Shown here piece after piece: positions 1-7,518 of a stretch of 64,000 nucleotides of DNA. The notes below the pieces were generated by a model, which saw only the letters and a program-made list of their open reading frames with translations, had not been told where the DNA came from and did not search any database. The position numbers were made by a program, and so were the translations under genes. The stretch spans positions 992,001-1,056,000 of the forward strand of contig CP043547.1 of assembly GCA_009664345.1 (NCBI GenBank), in the 5' to 3' direction. Positions within the stretch are counted from its first letter, which is position 1. The number at the start of each line of letters is the position of its first letter. The DNA comes from Planctomycetales bacterium 10988. Its GTDB lineage: Bacteria > Planctomycetota > Planctomycetia > Pirellulales > Pb10988.

Positions 1-84
1 CCGCTAGCGGGATACCTTGAGAGTCGGTCATGACATTCAGTTTGCTGCCACTGCGGCCTCGGTCGGTCGGGTTGGGGCCGCATT
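1..84 (-). CDS. IS5-family transposase, second reading frame (orfB), partial
   Basis: In the -1 frame relative to orfA the coding strand reads GPNPTDRGRSGSKLNVMTDS and continues to the window edge. This is the conserved stretch that leads into the catalytic domain of IS5-type DDE transposases. Most of orfB lies outside the window. It has no start codon of its own here, so expression would need frameshifting from orfA at the A-run at 82-87. Confidence 0.7.
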
Positions 85-426
85 TTCGCCTCCGCAGGGG
101 GCTTTGACGAGCCCGCCGTCGATCAGCACCTCGGCCAGGTCGAGGCCTCCGGCAGCCCGGAGCCGGGTGAGCAGGCGATGAGCGATCGCCTCGAACAGTC
201 CGAGGGCCTTCCATTCGTTGAGCCGTCGGCGGACCGTCTTCTCGCTGGCACCCAGCTCGGTGGGGAACTCTCGCCAGCCGATGCCGGTCTTGCACAGAAA
301 GAGGACGCAAGCGAAGACCGTGCGGTTCTGCACTGGCGGCCGTCCGCCCTTGTGAGAACGTCGATAGGTCGGAAAGAGGGGTCCGATCTGAGTCCATAGT
401 TCATCTGTCAGTAGTCGACTAGCCAT
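37..426 (-). CDS. IS5-family transposase, first reading frame (orfA)
   Basis: This 129-residue frame holds the N-terminal DUF4096-like region of IS5-type transposases, with a TDELWTQIGPLFP start block, a GGRPP turn and WREFP helix. The upstream part of the open frame is ignored because ATG 426 has a strong GGAGGG ribosome site just before it. The catalytic half is in the -1 frame. At 82-87 (GAAAAT on the coding strand) a one-base backward slip after GGE would give GEKCGPNPTDRG, the usual continuation in this family. Without the slip the protein ends in an unrelated PTRPTEAAVAAN tail. Whether this is programmed frameshifting, as reported for parts of the IS5 family, or decay cannot be told from one copy. 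Confidence 0.8.
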   Translation of the reverse strand: MASRLLTDELWTQIGPLFPTYRRSHKGGRPPVQNRTVFACVLFLCKTGIGWREFPTELGASEKTVRRRLNEWKALGLFEAIAHRLLTRLRAAGGLDLAEVLIDGGLVKAPCGGENAAPTRPTEAAVAAN

Positions 427-519
427 GCGAGTCCCTCCGTGGAAAAAAGGGTTATTCTCCACATTCAGAGAAATTCGCAAAGATCAGTTCTGACCACAGG
501 CTCTTAGTAGGACAAACTT

Positions 520-1009
520 ATGGATGATGAAATCTCGATGTATGCTGCAGTGATAGATGGAAATGTAAAGGTGGTTAAGGAACTCCTCTCTAATGACTCT
601 AAACTAATAGAAGAAATAAATGTAAGAGAAGAATTGGCTTCATTGGGCCGCGCAGAATGATCACACGGAGATCATGGAAATCTTTGTGAATTCTGGACTT
701 CCTATTGATGGATTTACAAAAGATGGAAGTAGCACTGCATTAGAGATCGCCGCCGGGCTGGGACGTTTAAAAGCATGTGAATGGCTCATTGCACATGGTG
801 CGGACCTCAATCGAGGTTTGGGAAGGGAGGCAACTCCTATTTTCAGTGCGATCTACGGAAATTCTTTAGAAATCGTGAGGCTCTTTGTAGAAAAGGGAGC
901 CAAGCTAAATGCTGTCTTTAGTGATAACAACATCGGTGTCATTGAATACGCAAAACTTTACGCGAATGCAGAAATCGTTGAATACCTCAAGCAGTGCAAA
1001 GAAGCATGA
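520..1009 (+). pseudogene. Ankyrin-repeat protein, frameshifted
   Basis: Two frames together make one ankyrin-repeat protein. The first (520-660, ATG preceded by AGGA) reads MDDEISMYAAVIDGNVKVVK and ends at TGA 658. The second continues from about 650 in the next frame as AQNDHTEIMEIFVNSG and runs to 1009 through about three repeats, including GRLKACEWLIAHGADLN and GNSLEIVRLFVEKGAKLN. A single extra base near 640-655 explains the break. There is no signal peptide, so it was probably a small cytoplasmic scaffold or immunity-type protein. It begins 15 bases after the IS5-like end, so any native promoter may have been displaced. AT-rich codon use contrasts with the flanking IS elements. A sequencing error in the GGCCGCGC run is the main alternative. 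Confidence 0.7.
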
Positions 1010-1117
1010 GAGTGTTAGATACATTGAGGCGAACCAACTTGTGTGTAGAAAAAATCAGATGATGTAAACCTATGGTTGGCTATCTTTTCAGATTTTTCAG
1101 TAGTCTAAGGTTTAAAA

Positions 1118-1489
1118 ATGTTCAATGTGAAGATGTATATTCGAACTGAAGAGGATGCACCGAAAAATAGTGTGCTTAATATTCCGATTGCGGACATTGC
1201 CTCGCCGTATAATTTATTCGGTGAATTCTTAACCATCGAGTTAGGCGATTCAAATCAATGTCTATTTAAAGACCTACCAAAGATTCAGAAAGATATTGAG
1301 TTGGGGAAGCTCGACGAATACGACGGTGGTGGGGAAGGATACTATTTACTCATCAATTTGGATAGGGTTCAAATTGAAACGATTTATGGTGACCCACAAA
1401 GAATGTGTAATCTTGATCCAAAGGGTTTTTGGTGTGTCGTAAATGACTGGAGAAAATTTGTCAGGAAGTATGAAGAATCCAAAAGCTAA
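1118..1489 (+). CDS. Hypothetical protein, immunity-protein-like
   Basis: This 123-residue acidic cytoplasmic protein has no signal peptide or membrane segment. I do not recognise the family with certainty. The layout (LFGEFLTIELGD block, EGYYLLINLDRVQIE strand pair, and a C-terminal VVNDWRKFVRKYEE helix) resembles immunity proteins of polymorphic toxin systems, which are often small, acidic and orphaned beside ankyrin genes. No toxin gene is visible. Base composition is AT-rich like the broken ankyrin gene upstream and unlike the IS elements on both sides. The ribosome site before ATG 1118 is weak. The function is inferred only from shape and context. Confidence 0.55.
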   Translation: MFNVKMYIRTEEDAPKNSVLNIPIADIASPYNLFGEFLTIELGDSNQCLFKDLPKIQKDIELGKLDEYDGGGEGYYLLINLDRVQIETIYGDPQRMCNLDPKGFWCVVNDWRKFVRKYEESKS

Positions 1490-1559
1490 TTGAGGCCATC
1501 CTCAAGTCATTAATAATCTTTTCTTTTACACCTTCTATCAAAAGCAAAGGTATCTAGAA

Positions 1560-3049
1560 CTACAGTTGTAGATCGTTCGCCGGGGGTGGTTTTGGTTGTC
1601 TGGAGCGGTGGTGGGACTGACGGGCATAGTGCTGATGGCTGCAGCGCCAGAGGCTCGCTTGAAACACCGAGGCGAGCGGCTCGCCGTGGTTCAAATAGCT
1701 CAGAAGCAAGCGTTTCAACTCGGGGGTACTCAGACGAATCAATCCGCCGTTTTTTTCGCGGACTCGTGCGGCTCGCGGGGCGAGTCGGCAGCACGATCAG
1801 CATTGCATGGGCCAACAGGCTCAGGGTGACGTGACGCTGCCACCCCTCGAAACTTCGCACCTCGTATTCATCCAAGCCGACTTCCCCTTTCGCCTCCTCG
1901 AAGGCTTGCTCGACTCGCCAGCGGCTCCCGGCAATTTCGGCGAGTTTCCGCAGTCTCGTACGGCTCGGAGCCCCGGCCACGTAGTAAGAGCGGGCTCGGT
2001 CTTCCTCCAAACTTTCCCGCACGAGGAGCCAGCGATTTCGCGTTGGTTGCAGGTCGTGATTGATTTCTAAGCGGGCAAAGCGGGATCGTCGGTCGCCTTT
2101 GCTGCCGGGGCCGAGGTCGATCGTTCGCCAACGCGAGGCAGGGATTTCGTCGGCCAATCGTTCCGCCGTCCGCTGCGAAAAGCCTCGGCTCAGCTTGAGC
2201 GTTCGGCTCACCGCCAGGACGTAATTCTTGCCGTGCTCCTCCAAAAAACGACGAAGCGTCGAGGCCCCGTAAACCTCATCGCCGGTGACCCACGCGAAGG
2301 GAACGCCGGCTTGGATCGCTCGGGCCAGCATCGCCTGAGCCAGTTCGAGCTTGGTGGAAAAGCCACGATTCTCGGGGATTCCCGCTTCCCGACACCGCGG
2401 GCGGTCCTCGATCCACGCCTTCGGCAGATAGAGTTCGCGGTCGATCAAGGCACAGCCTTGCGAACTTGCATACGCCAAGAAAACGCCGATCTGGCAGGTC
2501 TCGAGGCGTCCGGCGGTGCCCGAGTACCTCCGAGCGACCCCGGCACTTTTGGTCCCCTTCTTGAGAAACCCGGTCTCGTCCAAGATCAAAACCGCCTGCG
2601 AATCGGCAAGGGCTTCGCAAGCGTAGCTCCGCAAACTGTCCCGCAAGGCATCGGCCGACCACGAGGCTCGACCCAGCAAATTTTGAATCCCATACGGCGT
2701 GGCATCGCCGAGCTGTTCGGCCAGTTGCCAGGAGTTCTTCCGCCGGACTTCCGAGGTCAGCCCCCGCAGATACCGCCGAGCACGCTGCCAGGCTTCGCCC
2801 CTGGCAAACAGCGGCCGCAGCAAGCTCCCGACCCGGCAAATGTTGAATCCCATACGGCGTGGCATCGCCGAGCTGTTTGGCCAATTGCAAGGAGCTCTTC
2901 CGCCGGACTTCCGAGGTCAGCCCCCGCAGATACCGCCGAGCACGCTGCCAGGCTTCGCCCCTGGCAAACAGCGGCCGCAGCAAGCTCCCGACCCGCTCCA
3001 GCTCCGCCTCCATCGCCGCTGCGGACACTTCGATCCCTTCACGATTCAT
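1560..3049 (-). pseudogene. IS701-family transposase, frame broken twice
   Basis: The natural start is probably ATG 3049 (MNREGIEVSAAAMEAELERV), which opens the N-terminal domain. After about 75 residues a partial duplication of 160 bases shifts the frame. The catalytic body then follows in the frame open from 2865 to 1510, with LILDETGFLKKG, VTGDEVYGAS and RWRVEQAFEEAKGEVGLDEY carrying the DDE residues. Near 1745 the frame shifts again: the family-like C-terminus (IRLSTPELKRLLLSYLNHGE to the TAG at 1560, inside the terminal repeat) is in another frame, while the long frame runs on into meaningless sequence. The product is therefore split into at least three pieces. A long open frame on the opposite strand is a coding shadow. 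Confidence 0.75.
2671..2990 (-). repeat. Direct 160-bp tandem duplication inside the transposase
   Basis: Bases 2671-2830 and 2831-2990 are copies of the same segment coding for the transposase N-terminus. About 110 bases are identical, but the block around 2710-2735 versus 2870-2895 differs at several positions (for example TTCGGCCAG against TTTGGCCAA). The copies therefore look like products of recombination between two diverged IS701 copies. The period of 160 is not a multiple of three, so the duplication breaks the reading frame. Confidence 0.85.
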
Positions 3050-3131
3050 CGCTCTTTCTCCTTACCGAGGAAGAAGCAAATGGTACTAAAAAAAGAATCT
3101 ACAACTGTAGTACTAACTAACTCCTCCCCGG

Positions 3132-4283
3132 TAGCGGAGTGAAGTTTATCCAACTTTGGCGAAGGTGTTTTTCATGTCTTGATAATAGTTGTTGTTTATA
3201 TTTAGCCACTGCATGTTTGGCGGAGAAGCTCCTCGAGGGTTTCGCAGCGGTGGTTACGGGTGATGGTCTCGTGCAGGTGCCACCAGACTCGTTCGATCGG
3301 GTTGGTTTCCGGGGCGTACTTCGGCAGAAAGTGAAGGCGAATACGGCCGAGCCGCTGCTGCAATGCCTGCCGGACTTTGCGGCAGTTGTGAAACTTCGCG
3401 TTGTCGCAGAGCACATGAATGACGCGATACCTCCGCAGCCGTTGCTGAAGTTCCGCTAGGTGCGACAGGAACAAATCGGCGTTGCGACGTCGCTGTGGAG
3501 GGCTGACGAAAAGCCGCCCCGTCTGCCACGAGAGCGACCCGGCGAGGTAACGTTTCTCGTTGTTGCCCGGCGTGGCCACGGCGGCTTGCTGGCCTCGTGG
3601 GGTCCACATCGGGCCGATCTTGGGATTCAGATTCACATCGACCTCATCCTGAAACACGGCGACCTCGCTGGGAGGAAGTTGATCGAGCAAGTGGCGAATT
3701 TCCCGGAGTTTTTGGCTATAATCGGGATCGGTCGGCCCGACCACCGGCCGAGGACGCCGCCAGACATCACCCTCGCGATGCAGACCTCGGCGGATCGTTT
3801 CGGCACTCCGATGGACTCCCGTTTCCCAAGCCAGCAGCCCGGCCAACAGCCCACAAGACCAGCAGGAGCGGAAGTACCCAAAGTCCCCCGGCGTGGTTTC
3901 CGTTAGCCACTTGAGCACCCGCTGCCACCAGCCAGGGGACGTCGAGGCAGCGGGCAAAGCGTCCGAGCGTTGCAACACCGCTGGCACTCCGCCATGATGA
4001 AACCGTCGCCGAGTCCGATCGATCAGATCGTTACTACAAAAAAGCGCTTTTCGAATCTGCTGCCATGTCCAACCGTCTGCGAAGAGAAGCAAGACATGGG
4101 CTCGCCGAGACATTCGAGGATCCGTCCCGGAGCGATAAACGTTCAACAGTTGCTTGCGTTGCTCGTCGGAGAGCGGGATAATCGTGTTCATGGCCTGACC
4201 TCTTGGTTTGTGTTGTTTGTATCTCATAAACAAACGGTAGAGGCAGGCCCTACCTTTTCACCCCTTCCACTCCGATTTCAATG
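3132..4283 (-). mobile_element. IS630-like element, ends approximate
   Basis: The element surrounds the IS630-type transposase. An imperfect inverted match, GCGGAGTGAAG at 3134-3144 and the complement of TCGGAGTGGAAG near 4265-4276, may be its terminal repeats. A TA precedes the left match, but no clear TA target duplication is seen on the right, so the borders are estimates. Confidence 0.45.
3146..4191 (-). pseudogene. IS630-family transposase, C-terminus frameshifted
   Basis: DDE transposase of IS630 type. From the internal ATG at 4191 (MNTIIPLSDEQRKQ) the frame covers an N-terminal helix-turn-helix (roughly residues 15-60) and the catalytic core with FQDEVDVNLNPKIG, VLCDNAKFHNC and APETNPIERVWWHLHE, which hold the three acidic residues. 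The open frame stops at 3202 after LLRQTCSG. Shifting one base near 3210 gives QWLNINNNYYQDMKNTFAKV and a stop at 3146, the tail normally seen in relatives. Only the last 20 or so residues are affected, so a nearly full protein could still be made. It lies directly after the IS701 remnant and is similarly GC-rich. Confidence 0.75.
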
Positions 4284-4352
4284 AGGAGGTGTTTCGACAG
4301 ATATTTTCCGTGTGAGGTTCTCTTTAACTATGAGAAGTACGAAGACTGCGAA

Positions 4353-4393
4353 ATAAAAAAAGCCAGATTACCGAGTAATGGCAACCTGGCTCT
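4353..4393 (-). terminator. Intrinsic terminator of the ECF42 gene cluster
   Basis: On the minus strand AGCCAGGTTGCC pairs with GGTAATCTGGCT over 12 positions (two G-U pairs) around a 7-base loop and is followed by seven Ts. It lies about 50 bases after the stop of the DUF1579 gene. Confidence 0.85.
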
Positions 4394-4443
4394 TTCTTGC
4401 AATTATTTTCAACATACTTTTTATTTTAAAAGTAGATAGAATC

Positions 4444-5001
4444 CTATTTGGTTCGACGGAGATGGCCTGTCATAAAAGTTACCCACTCGCCTTCTTCATT
4501 CATAATGGACGAAGTCGCCACGATATGGTCTTTTGATTTGAACTCATAGCTATCTCGATACTTCGTCATTCCTCTACCAAACATGAAATCTGGACCTTCT
4601 GCCTCCAAGGATAAAATTTTACCAGACTCATCAAGGTTACCTTCGTAATGCCACATATATCCTATCATCGAGTCAACCCAAGTTCCGATATATTTTTCCT
4701 TCATCGGATCGTAGCCGATCGTTTGAATCGCTTTAAAAGGTGCCCCTTGCATGTTGCCTGTGGATTCTGAGATCACCCAAAATCCCCCCAACATACGCGA
4801 GGTCATTTTACCTTGGCATTCCATAGGCTCTTGGTCGGGCATCGGAGCCGATTTGGACTTCGATTCCCATTCACCAACAAATTGTTTGAGCCATTCATGT
4901 TCCGCTTGAGGAGCAGGAAATTCCGGCATTTCTTGCCCTGAAACAGAACTCCCTGCGATGAGGAGCAGGCATCCCAGCAAACGAATAGGATTCCAATTCA
5001 T
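4444..5001 (-). CDS. Secreted DUF1579-family protein
   Basis: 185 residues from ATG 5001, chosen over the more upstream ATG 5022 because AAGGAAGGA sits at proper distance before it. A signal peptide (MNWNPIRLLGCLLLIAGSSVSGQ) is followed by a DUF1579 domain. Recognisable blocks are HEWLKQFVGEWES near the mature start, QTIGYDPMKEKYIGTWVDS in the middle and a closing GEWVTFMTGHLRR. The family forms a small beta-barrel of unknown ligand and often occurs beside YCII/DGPF and SRPBCC genes. It is the last gene of the cluster driven from the ECF42 side and is followed by a strong terminator. Its exported location is unusual among its cytoplasmic neighbours. Confidence 0.8.
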   Translation of the reverse strand: MNWNPIRLLGCLLLIAGSSVSGQEMPEFPAPQAEHEWLKQFVGEWESKSKSAPMPDQEPMECQGKMTSRMLGGFWVISESTGNMQGAPFKAIQTIGYDPMKEKYIGTWVDSMIGYMWHYEGNLDESGKILSLEAEGPDFMFGRGMTKYRDSYEFKSKDHIVATSSIMNEEGEWVTFMTGHLRRTK

Positions 5002-5086
5002 ACAAAGTCCTTCCTTCTGCATTTAGAAAATAAGAGTGGTTAAGCTAAAGACTTCCTATCTATCGCTTTCGGATCGAGAAAATAAC

Positions 5087-5440
5087 TTAATCGACTTCAT
5101 GAGGAGATAGATATAAAGGTCGGATTTCAGCCGTTCCTCGACGTGTTCCAGGAACAGAGGCTGCGATTTCCATCGCCTGATCGAGGTTCTCAACCTCAAT
5201 CAGAAAATAGCCGCCCAGCTGTTCCTTCGTTTCCGAAAAAGGCCCATCGGTCACGAGCCGCTGACCATTTCGGACCCGCACACAAATCGCTTCCTTAGGA
5301 GGATGTAAAGGAGCCGCACTGAGATACTGCCCCTTGGCCGCAAGCTGATGGCAGACTTCGATGGACTCCTTGACGGCTTCGCGATGCTCATCAGGAGGCC
5401 ACGCTCCCTCCTCCGCGTAGAGTAGCAAAATATACTTCAT
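5087..5440 (-). CDS. YCII/DGPF-domain protein
   Basis: 117 residues from ATG 5440 (MKYILLLYAEEGAW); the open frame upstream of it overlaps the preceding VOC gene and looks non-coding. The YCII-related fold is shown by the start strand, a C-terminal EIRPLYLSPHE strand and the signature VTDGPFSETKEQLGGYFLIE at about residues 64-83, which gives the family its DGPF name. These dimeric ferredoxin-like proteins are the hallmark partners of ECF42 sigma factors; their ligand is unknown. The gene is a paralogue of 6045-6428, one gene upstream. Confidence 0.88.
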   Translation of the reverse strand: MKYILLLYAEEGAWPPDEHREAVKESIEVCHQLAAKGQYLSAAPLHPPKEAICVRVRNGQRLVTDGPFSETKEQLGGYFLIEVENLDQAMEIAASVPGTRRGTAEIRPLYLSPHEVD

Positions 5441-5469
5441 GATAGTCTCTAAGGGGAAGACGAAACTGC

Positions 5470-5946
5470 CTATTCCATTTCCATACAAGTTTTCATTGCT
5501 TCGAGCAGTTCTTCTTTGCTCAAACTTTTTTGTGTCGTCGCAATCGACCAGCGGTGTCCAAAGGGGTCTTCCAAGACACCATAGCGATCGCCCCAGAACA
5601 TATCCGCAACGGCTATGACCTCCGTAGCTCCGGCATCAATCGCTCGTTGGAAGAAAGTGTCTACGTTCTGGACCTGTAAATGAATGGTTATCGGGGTGCC
5701 GCCAAGTGTTTTAGGTCCGGCCATTTGGCAGCCGGTGTTTTCTTCAACGATCATGATTGGAGCCCCGGAGATTGAAATCGTGGCATGCATGATCTTCCCA
5801 TCAGGTCCAGGCAGCCGCATCATCTCAGAAGCACCAAAGGCCTCTTGATAGAAGTCGATGGCTTTATCGGCTTCTCTAATGACCAGATGAGGAATGAGCT
5901 TAAGAGTTTCAACTGGGGTGGAACTATTTGAACTTGTCTCTGTCAT
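5470..5946 (-). CDS. VOC-family protein, PhnB/glyoxalase-like
   Basis: 158 residues from ATG 5946, which has GGAG seven bases upstream. The protein is one vicinal-oxygen-chelate module pair: KLIPHLVIREADKAIDFYQE opens it, GGTPITIHLQVQNVDTFFQR follows in the middle, and WGDRYGVLEDPFGHRWSIAT closes it. This layout is typical of PhnB-like VOC proteins rather than true glyoxalase I. Metal-binding residues are not fully kept, so a binding or bleomycin-resistance-like role is as likely as catalysis. It lies between the two DGPF genes in the ECF42 cluster, a common companion arrangement. Confidence 0.85.
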   Translation of the reverse strand: MTETSSNSSTPVETLKLIPHLVIREADKAIDFYQEAFGASEMMRLPGPDGKIMHATISISGAPIMIVEENTGCQMAGPKTLGGTPITIHLQVQNVDTFFQRAIDAGATEVIAVADMFWGDRYGVLEDPFGHRWSIATTQKSLSKEELLEAMKTCMEME

Positions 5947-6044
5947 TGATCGCTCCAAAATTAAAATCTATAGGGTTCTATAGAGAATGTGTGTTTTGTA
6001 GAAAGTTTGAATGCTGTTTGTCGTTCGAGTGCTAACAGTTGGGA

Positions 6045-6428
6045 TTATTGAAGTTTGATTGCGTCGGATTGAGGAGACGGAGGAAGATTTTCCAATGCGA
6101 AGATGGGTCGAATCTCGACGATTCCTTTTTTAGCAGGGGGTAAGCTGCCGGCAATTTCAACCGCTTCCTCTACAGTTGGGACATCGATGATATAGTAGCC
6201 TCCGAGTTGTTCGGTCGTTTCAGCAAAGGGGCCATCGGTGATTTGCCGCTTTCCTGATCGAACACGAATACTGGTCGCCATCGAGACGGGATGAAGAGGC
6301 GAGGCATCGATGAACTTTCCATCCTCGGCGAGTTGCCGGCAGATTGCCGCGGATTCCTGCATGCATTCTTCTCGTTCCTCCTCGGTCCAACTGCTTTCTG
6401 CACTATAAATTAGTAGCATAAACTTCAT
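6045..6428 (-). CDS. YCII/DGPF-domain protein
   Basis: 127 residues beginning MKFMLLIYSAESSW with AAGGAG nine bases upstream. It carries the DGPF signature ITDGPFAETTEQLGGYYIID and a closing VEIRPIFALENL strand, as in the second DGPF gene (5087-5440), with about half of the positions shared. The YCII fold is a small cytoplasmic dimer. In ECF42 clusters these proteins are thought to relate to the unknown signal or product of the system. The start is 21 bases after the stop of the SRPBCC/SnoaL gene, so the two are co-transcribed. Confidence 0.9.
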   Translation of the reverse strand: MKFMLLIYSAESSWTEEEREECMQESAAICRQLAEDGKFIDASPLHPVSMATSIRVRSGKRQITDGPFAETTEQLGGYYIIDVPTVEEAVEIAGSLPPAKKGIVEIRPIFALENLPPSPQSDAIKLQ

Positions 6429-6449
6429 GGTTCAGTTCTCCTTCCTTAC

Positions 6450-7409
6450 TTATGAATCTTGACAATCGCTGTAATCTGGGGCTTCCACCACATCAGGATT
6501 GGGGATGTAAAAGGCTTGTCCTGTCATCGGATTGAAGGGAATGGAAACATGTTCGTGGGCGACCATCCATTTTCCTTCTTTTCGCCGATAACAAACGGTA
6601 ATTCGCATCCAGGTTTGTCCACAAGGGTGGTCGGGAGGGTCCGCTAAAAAATGATGTAGGCCATGAACATAGGCAACATCTCCATCAACGGTGATTTCTA
6701 AATAGCGGTGTTCCGACTTAAATTTTTCCGGAAAATAAGGGAGACATGCCTCCCAAAGCTTTCGTATATTCTCCCCGCCCCGTGTTTTATAAGGAGGGAT
6801 CGCATCAAAAAGAAGCGACTCAGAATCATAATTGGCGAGTAAACGATCCAAGTCTTTTTTCTCAAGGGCGTCGGACCAGTCTGCGATGAGTTCGCGTATC
6901 TCGGCTTTGTCGTCATCGACTTGCGTTGCGGAATGCGATGCAAAGTAGAGAACCAAGCGATCCAGGCAATCATTCCAACCTTCGATTTCTTCATCTCTTG
7001 AAGTCCGGTCTTCATATCCTTCAACCAAAACTTCAACAAGGGTCTGATCTTCCGATGGAGTGAAGTCTACTGTCACGTTGCGGGAACGCTCAAGTTCTCC
7101 GGTTTCGTTTCTCATTCCAATGGAAAAGAGCAGGCGTTCTGGCCGAGTCAACTCTTGATAAACACCAGCCAATACATAATCTTCTCCCTGTGGCGATCGA
7201 AGGTTGATTTGGAAAGGTCCATCGGGTCGGAGTTCCGACTCGACTTTGAGCGTTTTGAAATCTTTCCCCTGACTCCTTGGCCCCCACCACTTTGGCAGTT
7301 GGTCACTACAGAGCCAGGCATCGAAGACCTGCTCGGGTGTTCCCGAAACACGTCGAAGCATCGAGATTTTGGTGGGTTCCATCCCTGGCTCGTGCGAAGT
7401 CGTGGACAT
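6450..7409 (-). CDS. SRPBCC (AHSA1-like) and SnoaL-like fusion protein
   Basis: 319 residues. The first half (about 12-155) is an AHSA1/SRPBCC ligand-binding domain, shown by ISMLRRVSGTPEQVFDAWLC, the PKWWGPR block and the closing GWNDCLDRLVLYF helix. The second half (about 165-300) is a SnoaL/DUF4440-like domain with IRELIADWSDALEKKDLDRL and WRITVCYRRKEGKW-type strands. The two are usually separate proteins in DGPF clusters, so this is a fusion of two partners. The start has AAGGAAAGGAA upstream. A candidate ECF42 promoter lies at 7470-7496, so this gene probably heads the regulated operon. The role is unknown; both domains bind small hydrophobic ligands in relatives. Confidence 0.85.
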   Translation of the reverse strand: MSTTSHEPGMEPTKISMLRRVSGTPEQVFDAWLCSDQLPKWWGPRSQGKDFKTLKVESELRPDGPFQINLRSPQGEDYVLAGVYQELTRPERLLFSIGMRNETGELERSRNVTVDFTPSEDQTLVEVLVEGYEDRTSRDEEIEGWNDCLDRLVLYFASHSATQVDDDKAEIRELIADWSDALEKKDLDRLLANYDSESLLFDAIPPYKTRGGENIRKLWEACLPYFPEKFKSEHRYLEITVDGDVAYVHGLHHFLADPPDHPCGQTWMRITVCYRRKEGKWMVAHEHVSIPFNPMTGQAFYIPNPDVVEAPDYSDCQDS

Positions 7410-7469
7410 AAGCGGTTCCTTTCCTTCAGACTAGAAATTACAGAGCGAACGATTCGTTTCTGCCCAGTT

Positions 7470-7496
7470 GTCGAATGCGAAGCCTCGAAATCGACA
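7470..7496 (-). promoter_or_regulatory. Candidate ECF42-type promoter
   Basis: On the minus strand TGTCGA (7491-7496) is followed after 17 bases by CGAC (7470-7473). This fits the TGTCGA and CGA/TC elements reported for ECF42-dependent promoters. It lies about 60 bases upstream of the SRPBCC/SnoaL start and downstream of the sigma gene. I see no second TGTCGA of this form in the other gaps of the cluster. Confidence 0.65.
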
Positions 7497-7518
7497 TCTC
7501 GAAAGATTTTTGAAGAAA

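Larger units (their letters stand above)
1..507 (-). mobile_element. IS5-family insertion sequence, cut by window edge
   Basis: Right part of an IS5-type element whose transposase is read leftwards off the window. Its outer end is probably the sequence at about 487-503, which read inward begins GAGCCTGTGGTCAGAAC. Two short repeats near 28.0 kb and 29.8 kb carry nearly the same end. The element is clearly more GC-rich than the AT-rich islet beside it, which suggests arrival from another background. The other end lies outside the window, so length and target duplication cannot be judged. Confidence 0.75.
1559..3111 (-). mobile_element. IS701-like element, decayed and rearranged
   Basis: A GC-rich segment bounded by a perfect 15-base inverted repeat, ACTACAGTTGTAGAT at 1559-1573 and its complement at 3097-3111. 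It encloses a DDE transposase of IS701 type read on the minus strand. The transposase carries at least two frame breaks and an internal partial duplication, so it is not expected to move by itself. No convincing target duplication is visible next to the repeats. Confidence 0.75.

Noticed and set aside
2233-3120. Long open frame of 295 codons on the plus strand
   Set aside because: It lies opposite the IS701 transposase, spans the duplication and has a Pro/Arg/Gly-rich unnatural composition. It is a shadow of GC-rich coding sequence.
1550-3120. Target-site duplication around the IS701 remnant
   Set aside because: CTAG stands just left of the left repeat, but no equal sequence follows the right repeat.
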